Under the pieces are notes generated by a model, which made no database searches, was not told where the DNA came from, and saw only the letters and a list, made by a program, of their open reading frames with translations. From Candidatus Gastranaerophilales bacterium (lineage in GTDB: Bacteria > Cyanobacteriota > Vampirovibrionia > Gastranaerophilales > JAILCC01): 5,593 nucleotides of DNA. The stretch lies in NCBI GenBank assembly GCA_024408745.1, contig JAKSUS010000084.1, positions 1-5,593 on the forward strand. Reading direction: 5' to 3'. Shown piece by piece: positions 1 to 5,593 of the stretch. The translations under genes were made by a program, and so were the position numbers. How positions within the stretch are numbered: the first letter of the stretch is position 1; every line of letters begins with the position of its first letter.

Positions 1-558
1 GGTGGCGAAGAAAAAGCTAATAGTGTTTGTTTACAATACAGAGGAAGAATTCATTTGGAATATTTAAATAATGAAAAATATTCTCATATAGCAGATTTTA
101 AAGACGAACTTGCTAAAATATATAATTTAAGAAATGATGAAAATCTTACTTCATTAATTAACGGTGATACAATTCTCTTAAAACAACAAGGCGGCGATAA
201 GGCAAGAGGCGTAATAGGAATGTACCGTTATAATGATAAAGATGATGTAATTATCCTTATTCATAACGCAGGATTTAATTCTTCACGCAATTTTGACGAA
301 AACAAATCAATTACAATAAATAAAATAGATTTATCTGCCGGAAAAGCAACTTATGTAGCAGAACAAACATATGACAAAGGGGAAGTTCAGGTAGGATTAC
401 CCGAAGGTAAACAACTTGAAGAAAATACAATATATGTTGATGCTTTAGACGAAACAAAAGAATATATTGTTGAAGCAGACGGTAATATATATGCTATGGA
501 TAGTTCCAATATCAATCTTGAACATACCGTAACAATTTTAAAGAGAAAAAACAAATAA
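1..558 (+). CDS. C-terminal part of a probable alpha-amylase family (GH13-like) protein, 5' truncated by the window edge
   Basis: The frame is open from base 1 to the TAA at 556-558, giving 185 visible residues, so the true start lies outside the window. The TTG at 55 should not be taken as the start, because the frame continues upstream without a stop. The visible protein opens with GGEEKANS, which resembles the G-[DE]-E segment after the last catalytic Asp region of GH13 enzymes. A helix-like stretch follows (FKDELAKIYNLRNDENLTSL, about residues 34-53), like the 'ALR...PAL' helix that ends the GH13 barrel. The remainder is beta-rich (GVIGMYRYN, DVIILIHNAGF, ending HTVTILKRK), as in the C-terminal beta-sandwich of these enzymes. 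The tail is longer than the usual domain of 80-100 residues. No catalytic residue is in view, so activity cannot be judged. Coding status is firm, but the family is an inference from resemblance; another beta-sandwich-tailed carbohydrate protein is possible. The next gene starts 51 bases downstream on the same strand and may be co-transcribed. Confidence 0.5.
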   Translation, partial: GGEEKANSVCLQYRGRIHLEYLNNEKYSHIADFKDELAKIYNLRNDENLTSLINGDTILLKQQGGDKARGVIGMYRYNDKDDVIILIHNAGFNSSRNFDENKSITINKIDLSAGKATYVAEQTYDKGEVQVGLPEGKQLEENTIYVDALDETKEYIVEADGNIYAMDSSNINLEHTVTILKRKNK

Positions 559-579
559 AATAAACCATTTTCTGTATGT

Positions 580-596
580 CATATTTGCTAAATATG
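580..596. repeat. short perfect inverted repeat just upstream of the hydrolase gene
   Basis: CATATTT (580-586), loop GCT, AAATATG (590-596): seven paired bases around a 3-base loop, ending 13 bases before the ATG at 610. No T-tract follows, so it does not look like an intrinsic terminator for the upstream gene. It could be a small operator or an mRNA hairpin near the ribosome entry site, where no clear Shine-Dalgarno sequence is seen. In AT-rich DNA it could also be chance. Confidence 0.35.
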
Positions 597-609
597 TTAA
601 AATAAAATT

Positions 610-1392
610 ATGAATATTCGTAAATTTATAATTATTTTAATATTATTTGCTTTTATCTTCATACCATTTGCATCAAATACTATTGCAAAAGAGAAGAAGA
701 AAAAGACCGTAAGAACTGTTGAAATTCAAACAAAAGATGAAATGATTTTGACGGGTACTTTAACCATGCCTGAAAGTGCAACCGTTAATGCAAAAGTGCC
801 ACTTGTTATTTTACTTCACTCTTTGGGAAGCAACAGATTAACATACACAACATTATCCCAAAATTTAAAAGCCAAAAATATTGCAGTACTTGCTTTGGAT
901 TTAAGAGGGCATTACCAAAGCACAACTAAATTAAGCGGTAAAAAGTCTTATTGGCAAAACTATTCAAATAAAACCTTTGCCAAATATCCTGATGACATTA
1001 TAACTTCAATTGATTATATACGAAATAATCATGTAGCAATTGATGTAAACAGAATCGGTATTTTAGGTGCTGATGTAAGTGCAAATGCCGCTGTAATTAC
1101 AGCAAATAAAAGGAAAAAACAAGTAAAAGCAATTGCTTTAATTAGTCCAAGTATGTCATTTAAGGGATTGGCACCCGCACAAGCACTTTTAAGTTATGGT
1201 AATCATCCTATATATATTATTGTTGCAAAAAATGACGTAAAACATTATAAAGACGGACAATTGCTTGCAAAATATGCATCAGGGAAGGTAAATTTTGTTA
1301 CAACTCAAAAAGGCGGCACCGGGGATAATATTTTGAAAGCAAATCCTAATTTGAATGTAGCATTAGCAGATTGGTTTAAAAACAATTTATAA
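610..1392 (+). CDS. exported alpha/beta-hydrolase-fold protein with substituted catalytic residues
   Basis: A 260-residue protein. Residues 1-26 form a signal peptide: MNIRK, a hydrophobic core (6-20), then TIA before a likely cleavage after Ala26, followed by a very basic KEKKKK stretch. The product should therefore act outside the cytoplasmic membrane. The rest follows the alpha/beta-hydrolase order: strand and oxyanion-type loop LVILLHSLGSN (65-75), ALDLRGH (95-101), a helix with YPDDI (126-130), the nucleophile-elbow region IGILGADVSANAA (149-161), an acid-loop strand IYIIVAKND (201-209), and the C-terminal helix ADWFKNNL. Relatives with this pattern normally read G-x-S-x-G at the elbow and HG before the last helix. 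Here the elbow is G153-A-D155-V-S157 and the 'His' site is T237-G238, so Ser, the second Gly and His are all missing, while Asp209 is kept. Ordinary serine-esterase activity is doubtful. No good Shine-Dalgarno precedes ATG 610; the start is chosen because it yields a complete signal peptide. No substrate can be assigned. Confidence 0.8.
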   Translation: MNIRKFIIILILFAFIFIPFASNTIAKEKKKKTVRTVEIQTKDEMILTGTLTMPESATVNAKVPLVILLHSLGSNRLTYTTLSQNLKAKNIAVLALDLRGHYQSTTKLSGKKSYWQNYSNKTFAKYPDDIITSIDYIRNNHVAIDVNRIGILGADVSANAAVITANKRKKQVKAIALISPSMSFKGLAPAQALLSYGNHPIYIIVAKNDVKHYKDGQLLAKYASGKVNFVTTQKGGTGDNILKANPNLNVALADWFKNNL

Positions 1393-2046
1393 TTAAATTA
1401 AGTTTTCTTTAATTGCTTTCACAGCAACTTGTGTTCTGTCATCAACAAGCATTTTTTGGATTATATTGCATACATGCGCTTTTGCTGTATGCTCCGAGAT
1501 TTTTAAATGTGTTGCAATTTCCTGATTTGATTTACCATCAACAATAAGCTTTAAAACTTCATACTCTCTTTCCGTCAAATTTGCATGATTAGCTTTAAAT
1601 TCCGAACGGGAACCGTTTTTTATATTATTCCCATTTTTTACGAAATGCGCAATATTAGGATCGAACCAAACGGCTCCGTCTTTAACAGAACGTAAAACCA
1701 TTACAAGATATTCTGTTTTAATATCTTTTAAAGCATACGCATTTGCGCCTGCTGCAATTGCGTTGTTAACTTCACTTTCATCACTATGCGAAGTTAATAT
1801 TATAATTTTTACGCTCTTATCAAAATCCTTTATCATTTTCGTTGCCTTTATACCGTCTAATTCAGGCAAACCTATATCCATTAAAACAACATCAGGCTTT
1901 AATTCCTTTGTTAATTTAACTGCATCTTTGCCATTTTCGGCTTCGGCAATAATATCTAAATCATCATAATCCTGGAATATCGATTTTAATCCCACTCTCA
2001 TAAGTTTATGATCCTCGGCCATTAAAATTTTCGTTTTTTCGCTCAT
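1393..2046 (-). CDS. NarL/FixJ-family response regulator (receiver domain plus LuxR-type HTH)
   Basis: A 217-residue cytoplasmic transcription regulator, the usual length for the family. The receiver domain spans about residues 5-122: acidic pair E11-D12, phosphoacceptor Asp57 in VVLMDIGLPELDG, conserved Thr85 in IIILTS, and Lys107 in YALKD. A linker of about 30 residues rich in Asn, Lys and Ser leads to the LuxR-type helix-turn-helix at 155-215 (LTEREYEVLKLIVDGKSNQEIA, then SEHTAKAHVCNIIQKM). All receiver signature residues are present, so it should be controlled by phosphorylation and should bind DNA as a dimer. The start is supported by a strong Shine-Dalgarno AAGGAGA (complement of 2054-2060), 7 bases before the ATG. 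No histidine kinase lies in the window, so signal and targets are unknown. Its stop codon directly abuts that of the convergent hydrolase gene, and it is divergent from pepT. Confidence 0.93.
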   Translation of the reverse strand: MSEKTKILMAEDHKLMRVGLKSIFQDYDDLDIIAEAENGKDAVKLTKELKPDVVLMDIGLPELDGIKATKMIKDFDKSVKIIILTSHSDESEVNNAIAAGANAYALKDIKTEYLVMVLRSVKDGAVWFDPNIAHFVKNGNNIKNGSRSEFKANHANLTEREYEVLKLIVDGKSNQEIATHLKISEHTAKAHVCNIIQKMLVDDRTQVAVKAIKENLI

Positions 2047-2079
2047 TTTATACTCTCCTTGTTATTTATAAAATAAACG

Positions 2080-2117
2080 TTTAACAACTTCTTTTCATTA
2101 CCCTTTTATTTGTTAAA
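2080..2117. repeat. spaced inverted repeat TTTAACAA...TTGTTAAA upstream of the response regulator
   Basis: TTTAACAA at 2080-2087 and its exact reverse complement TTGTTAAA at 2110-2117 are separated by 22 bases, so the arm centres are 30 bases apart, close to three helical turns. They lie 34-71 bases upstream of the regulator start codon. The spacing would suit two half-sites on one DNA face, for instance for autoregulation by the dimeric regulator, but this is speculation; 8-base AT-rich arms can arise by chance. Confidence 0.3.
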
Positions 2118-2201
2118 AGCATTATTAAATCATATGTAAATTTAATTTAGTTTTTACTAGCACAAAAAATTATTATACGTTTTTATATATTTGAATAATC
2201 G

Positions 2202-2206
2202 AAGGA
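2202..2206 (+). promoter_or_regulatory. Shine-Dalgarno site that fixes the pepT start
   Basis: AAGGA ends 6 bases before the ATG at 2213. The later in-frame ATGs at 2264 and 2288, which would remove most of the N-terminal extension, have no comparable purine-rich site. This site therefore supports translation from 2213 and a real extension on PepT. Confidence 0.7.
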
Positions 2207-2212
2207 AAGCAT

Positions 2213-3523
2213 ATGCAAATATTAAATGTTAATTATAATACAAATTTTGGAAAATCATATATAATGAATACTGGGTTAAATAAAAACATGAAAACAAATT
2301 CTTTAATTAACAATGACAGATTAACTGATACATTTATAAAATTAACCAAAATTGATTCAGGTTCAAAAGAAGAATTAGCTGATAAAAGAACACCAAGCAC
2401 AGATTCTCAAAAAAATATAGCTAATATACTAAAAAATGAATTAGAGCAAATTGGTTTATCTGATGTGGATATTGATAAAAATTGTATTGTAACAGCAACT
2501 TTAAATTCAAATTTACAAAAATCTTCTAAAACAATTGGTTTAATTGCACACTATGATACAAGTGAAGCTGCACCAAATAGTAACGTAAAACCTTTAATCC
2601 ATTCATATACAGATGGGGATATAATTTTAAAAGATGGTACTGTAATTTCACAAAATGACCTATTACCATATAAAAATCAAAAAATTATAACATCAGACGG
2701 GACAACTCTTTTAGGTGCAGATGATAAAGCCGGTATTGCAGAAATATTAGAAGCAGTAAGAGTATTTACAGAGAATCCTGCATTAAAACATCCAACTATA
2801 AAAATTGCTTTTACTCCGGATGAAGAAACAGGAATGGGAATTTCCAAGTTTAATATTAAAAATTTCAATGCTGATGCAGCGTATACCATAGATGGTGGTG
2901 CGCCGGAATCAGTTGAGAATGAAACATTTAATGCTTTTAACCCGGAAATAATTATTAAAGGTAAAACTGTGCACTGTGGACATGCAAAAAATAAAATGAT
3001 TAATTCGATTGATATAGCTTGTTATATTGCTTCTCAATTACCTGATGATGAAAAACCACAAACTACTGAAAACAGACAAGGGTATTATCACATAGATTCT
3101 ATTTCAGGTGATGTTTCCGAAACAAAAATGAAACTATTGGTACGAGACCATGAATATAAAAAAGCAAAACAAAGAATAAAATACCTTAAAACACTTATAA
3201 ATAAAGCAAAAAAAATATACGGTTGTGAAATTGAATTTAAAGAAAACAAACGTTATTTAAACATGAAAGAATATATTGATAAATATCCGGAAGTTATGGA
3301 GTACGCAATTAAAGGTATTACTTTATCCGGTTTAACCCCAAAATGCGAAGTTATTAGGGGTGGAACTGACGGTTCAGAACTTTCTCGAAGAGGTTTACCT
3401 ACACCAAATCTCGGGGCAGGCGGAGTAAATTTTCATTCTAAATCTGAATTTTTACCTATTAATAATTTAGTTAAATGTTGTGAGAATATTATTAATATAA
3501 TTCAATGCTGGGCTGATAATTAA
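2213..3523 (+). CDS. pepT: peptidase T (tripeptide aminopeptidase, M20 metallopeptidase family)
   Basis: A cytosolic two-zinc enzyme that removes the N-terminal residue from tripeptides, a last step in peptide use. At 436 residues it is longer than the E. coli enzyme (about 408). The family residues are in place: H113 and D115 in AHYDTS, bridging D170 in LLGADDKAG, general base E204 and zinc ligand E205 in FTPDEETG, D227 in YTIDGG, H254 in the dimerisation domain, RGGTDGSEL (382-390), and the last zinc ligand H408 in GGVNFHSK. An active enzyme is expected. Two local oddities: the usual HxDTSP reads HYDTSE, and VHPG reads VHCG. Alignment by eye to E. coli PepT begins near residue 34, so residues 1-33 are an extra Asn-rich leader containing NFGK. 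The Shine-Dalgarno site at 2202-2206 supports the long start. The gene stands alone, divergent from the regulator and convergent with the acyl-activating enzyme. Confidence 0.95.
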   Translation: MQILNVNYNTNFGKSYIMNTGLNKNMKTNSLINNDRLTDTFIKLTKIDSGSKEELADKRTPSTDSQKNIANILKNELEQIGLSDVDIDKNCIVTATLNSNLQKSSKTIGLIAHYDTSEAAPNSNVKPLIHSYTDGDIILKDGTVISQNDLLPYKNQKIITSDGTTLLGADDKAGIAEILEAVRVFTENPALKHPTIKIAFTPDEETGMGISKFNIKNFNADAAYTIDGGAPESVENETFNAFNPEIIIKGKTVHCGHAKNKMINSIDIACYIASQLPDDEKPQTTENRQGYYHIDSISGDVSETKMKLLVRDHEYKKAKQRIKYLKTLINKAKKIYGCEIEFKENKRYLNMKEYIDKYPEVMEYAIKGITLSGLTPKCEVIRGGTDGSELSRRGLPTPNLGAGGVNFHSKSEFLPINNLVKCCENIINIIQCWADN

Positions 3524-3538
3524 AATTAATTTAATTAT
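3516..3538. terminator. AT-only hairpin overlapping the pepT stop codon, possible weak terminator
   Basis: ATAATTAAA (3516-3524) and its exact complement TTTAATTAT (3530-3538) flank the 5-base loop ATTAA. The pepT TAA (3521-3523) lies in the left arm. A moderately T-rich run follows on the plus strand, with TTTTTT at 3559-3564. The stem has no G-C pair and would be weak, so this is only a candidate. No better terminator is visible in the 53-base gap between the convergent pepT and acyl-synthetase genes. Confidence 0.3.
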
Positions 3539-3576
3539 TATATTTGTACATTGATTTGTTTTTTGTATTAACTCAA

Positions 3577-5535
3577 TTATATTTTATACATATCGTTAAT
3601 GACTTTTTCGTATTTGTCGAAAACAACATTTTTTCTGATTTTTGCTGTAAATGTCATTAAACCGTTTTCAATTGTGAAACCTTCTTTAACGAAACGAATT
3701 GCACCTAAACGTTCAAACGGTCTGTAATTTGGACGCGATGAAAGTCTTTCGTTCAATTCTTTTAATAACATTTTCTTAAATGCAGGATCTTGTTCTGCTG
3801 TTGCTTCTTTTACACCGTTTTCTTGTGCCCATTTTGTAACTGCATCTTCATCAGTTTTAATTAAAGCACCCAAGCAACTCTTATCCTGACCGACAAGTAC
3901 GATTTGTTTAACATAATCGCTCATTGTACAAGTTTGTTCTAAAACATCAGGTTCAATATTTTCACCGTTTGAAAGTACAATAATATCTTTTGCACGACCT
4001 GTTAAAGTTAAGAAATTATCATCACTAACCCAACCTAAGTCACCTGTTATAAACCAACCTGTTTTTAATAAAACTTTGTCAGTTGCTTCTTTGTCCTTAT
4101 AGTAACCTTTCATAACCTGAGGACCTTTTGCAAGAACTAAGCCTTTTTTACCTTTTGGCATTAAGGTTAATTTGTCAGGATCAACAATTGCAATTTCAGT
4201 TTCAGGTAAAGGTTGACCCGATGTATAAAGTCTGTTACGCTCACGTTCTCTGCGTCTTACGGTTAAAATAGGAGCAGTTTCAGTTAAACCGTAACCTACA
4301 AGAATATCAACGTTCAGGGCATTAAAGAAATCTTCAACATAAGGTGCAATTGCACCGCCACCGGATACGAACATCGGGAATTTTCCGCCCATACCTTTTC
4401 TTATTCTTGAAAAGATTAATTCATTTGCTGATTTATAAATCGGATATAACCAAGTTACACTTAATGCACATCTTAATTTCAAGAATTTAGAAGGATTTGT
4501 AATATCTCTGTGATTATTTTCCAAAATATTTAAAGATTTTTTGTAATATTTAGAAAGATTTAAAAGTACATGGAATACTGTTTTTTCTAAATTTGATTTA
4601 TTTTTAAGTTCTGACATAATGCTTTCGTAAATTGCTTCCAAAATTCTCGGAACTGCAACCATTAAATCAGGTTTGTATTTTTTCAAATCTTTTTTGAAGT
4701 TTCTGATATTTGTATAACAAAGTGTTCCACCACAGTAAACGAGATAATATTCAACGGTTCTTTCGTACATATGCCAAATAGGAAGAACATTTAAAATACT
4801 GTTTCGCGGTTTAACTTCAATTTCTGTATGAATATTGAATAATTGACTTGTTAAGTTGCCGTTTGTAAGCATAACACCTTTGGGTTTACCGGTTGTACCT
4901 GAACTGTAAACCAAAGTCGCCAAATCATCAGAGTTTAATTTTACGGGTTCAAATTCTTTGCCGTTAGCTAATTTTAATAAATTATCAAATGTATATAAAG
5001 GAATGTCTATACCTTTTAAATCGCTGATATCTTCTCTGCCCATATAAACAACAAATTTAGCTGATTTTTCTTGTAAATATTCATATATATTTAAAATAAG
5101 TGCTTTGCTATCCGTAAATAAAGCAGAGCAATCGCTGTGTTCATAAATATATTTTAATTCATCTAACGGTGCAGCAGAACTCCTAACAGCATTAACACCG
5201 CCACATTTCATAATTGCCTGATCGCAAATCATCCACTTTGCTGAGTTTTCACTAAAAAATGCGACATGAGTGTTCTTTTTGATGCCTATATTTTGCAATG
5301 CTGTTGCAGCAGTACAAATCATTTTGTAAGCATCCTTGTAAGTTAATCTCATTTGATTGTAATCATCTTTAATTGCGATGTTATCGGCATATTTTCTTGA
5401 AGATAATAACCACGCATCACAAATGGAATTCATTTCTTTTACGTTTTTTACTACAAACATGTGATTGTTTACGAATTTACTAATATCATAGTTATTATTC
5501 GTTTGATTTTGTTTCTTTTCATTAACTTCTTGCAT
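3577..5535 (-). CDS. aas: long-chain acyl-ACP/acyl-CoA synthetase, cyanobacterial Aas type (AMP-forming)
   Basis: A 652-residue adenylate-forming enzyme that activates free fatty acids with ATP through an acyl-AMP and passes the acyl group to a thiol carrier (acyl carrier protein in cyanobacterial Aas, CoA in FadD). Motifs in order: P-loop YSSGTTGKPKG (210-220), LPIWHMYERTVEYY (251-264), YTNIRNFKKDLKKYKP (274-289), GYGLTET (414-420), TGDLGW with Asp499, GRAKDIIVLSNGENIEP (513-529) and the C-terminal FTIENGLMTFTAKIRK, where Lys632 is the likely catalytic lysine. Wording and order match cyanobacterial Aas more closely than E. coli FadD, from memory. No membrane segment is evident; such enzymes are usually cytosolic or peripheral at the membrane, and likely recycle or scavenge fatty acids. 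Residues 1-25 are Asn/Gln-rich and poorly conserved. The in-frame stop at 5554-5556 limits the start to ATG 5535. The ribosome site is weak: GGTAAG lies too close (3 bases) and AAAAGG too far (15 bases). CoA versus ACP preference cannot be read from sequence. Confidence 0.92.
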   Translation of the reverse strand: MQEVNEKKQNQTNNNYDISKFVNNHMFVVKNVKEMNSICDAWLLSSRKYADNIAIKDDYNQMRLTYKDAYKMICTAATALQNIGIKKNTHVAFFSENSAKWMICDQAIMKCGGVNAVRSSAAPLDELKYIYEHSDCSALFTDSKALILNIYEYLQEKSAKFVVYMGREDISDLKGIDIPLYTFDNLLKLANGKEFEPVKLNSDDLATLVYSSGTTGKPKGVMLTNGNLTSQLFNIHTEIEVKPRNSILNVLPIWHMYERTVEYYLVYCGGTLCYTNIRNFKKDLKKYKPDLMVAVPRILEAIYESIMSELKNKSNLEKTVFHVLLNLSKYYKKSLNILENNHRDITNPSKFLKLRCALSVTWLYPIYKSANELIFSRIRKGMGGKFPMFVSGGGAIAPYVEDFFNALNVDILVGYGLTETAPILTVRRRERERNRLYTSGQPLPETEIAIVDPDKLTLMPKGKKGLVLAKGPQVMKGYYKDKEATDKVLLKTGWFITGDLGWVSDDNFLTLTGRAKDIIVLSNGENIEPDVLEQTCTMSDYVKQIVLVGQDKSCLGALIKTDEDAVTKWAQENGVKEATAEQDPAFKKMLLKELNERLSSRPNYRPFERLGAIRFVKEGFTIENGLMTFTAKIRKNVVFDKYEKVINDMYKI

Positions 5536-5564
5536 TATCTTACCAACTACCTTTTCTTATCTAT

Positions 5565-5593
5565 AGTATATATTTATCATAAAAACGAAACAA
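5565..5593 (-). promoter_or_regulatory. sigma70-type promoter for the aas-like gene
   Basis: On the minus strand, TTGTTT (complement of 5588-5593) and TATACT (complement of 5565-5570) are separated by exactly 17 bases. The -10 matches consensus at 5 of 6 positions; the -35 matches only the TTG core. Transcription would start near 5558, giving a leader of about 22 bases that includes AAAAGG. The -35 touches the window edge, so any upstream element is not visible. Confidence 0.5.

Larger units (their letters stand above)
2047..2212. promoter_or_regulatory. divergent intergenic region between the response regulator and pepT
   Basis: This 166-base AT-rich stretch must hold the starts for both divergent genes. 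Candidate -10 boxes overlap near 2171-2177: TATTAT on the plus strand (2171-2176) toward pepT, and a perfect TATAAT on the minus strand (complement of 2172-2177) toward the regulator. Neither has a convincing -35 at 16-18 bases. In DNA this AT-rich such boxes are expected by chance, so the exact promoters are not assigned. A 10-base palindrome, TAAACGTTTA, lies at 2074-2083, and CTTTTA/TAAAAG (2103-2108 and 2114-2119) forms a small hairpin with a 5-base loop. Confidence 0.4.

Noticed and set aside
55..57. TTG as a start codon for the first gene
   Set aside because: The same frame continues without a stop back to base 1, and the upstream residues fit the same protein, so this is an internal Leu codon.
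580..596. Inverted repeat as a rho-independent terminator for the first gene
   Set aside because: The stem is only 7 mostly A-T pairs and is followed by TTAAAATAAAATT rather than a T-tract.
1763..1969. 68-codon plus-strand reading frame
   Set aside because: Lies entirely inside the receiver domain of the minus-strand response regulator, has no Shine-Dalgarno site and shows no recognisable protein features.
610..2046. Hydrolase and response regulator as parts of one defence or signalling system
   Set aside because: They are convergent, cannot share a transcript, and nothing in either protein links their functions.
2677..2889. 70-codon minus-strand reading frame
   Set aside because: Antisense to the conserved zinc-ligand region of pepT; it is best explained as a shadow of that gene.
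3555..3566. T-rich run between pepT and the aas-like gene as a canonical terminator tail
   Set aside because: No GC-containing stem directly precedes it; the nearest hairpin is A-T only and ends about 20 bases earlier.

Overview
The window is strongly AT-rich and gene-dense, with four complete protein genes and one gene cut by the left edge. No RNA gene, CRISPR array or insertion sequence is visible. The best clue to the organism is the right-hand gene. It encodes an AMP-forming long-chain acyl-ACP/acyl-CoA synthetase whose internal motifs (WHMYERTVEYY, YTNIRNFKKDLK, FTIENGLMT) closely resemble cyanobacterial Aas as I remember it. A cyanobacterial-type Aas, very low GC and an Asn-rich N-terminal leader containing NFGK on the neighbouring peptidase together suggest a non-photosynthetic cyanobacterial relative of the Vampirovibrionia/Melainabacteria (Gastranaerophilales) type. 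This placement is an inference from recalled sequence features, not a search result.

Layout from left to right. (1) Positions 1-558 (+) hold the 3' end of a gene, probably the C-terminal end of an alpha-amylase (GH13) family protein. (2) Positions 610-1392 (+) encode an exported alpha/beta-hydrolase-fold protein in which the expected nucleophile Ser and catalytic His are both replaced. (3) Positions 1393-2046 (-) encode a NarL/LuxR-type response regulator; its stop codon directly abuts the hydrolase stop codon, with no base between them. (4) A 166-base divergent intergenic region with small inverted repeats separates the regulator from (5) a peptidase T (pepT, 2213-3523, +) with an N-terminal extension of about 33 residues. 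(6) After a 53-base AT-rich convergent gap lies the aas-like acyl-activating enzyme (3577-5535, -), which has its own sigma70-type promoter at the right edge.

The genes do not form an obvious single pathway. The amylase-like and hydrolase-like genes may be co-transcribed (51-base gap, same strand). The regulator has no sensor kinase beside it. PepT (final step of peptide breakdown) and Aas (activation of free fatty acids) are housekeeping-type functions that fit a heterotroph scavenging peptides and fatty acids. I do not see a clear new multi-gene system. The most unusual single item is the hydrolase with substituted catalytic residues.
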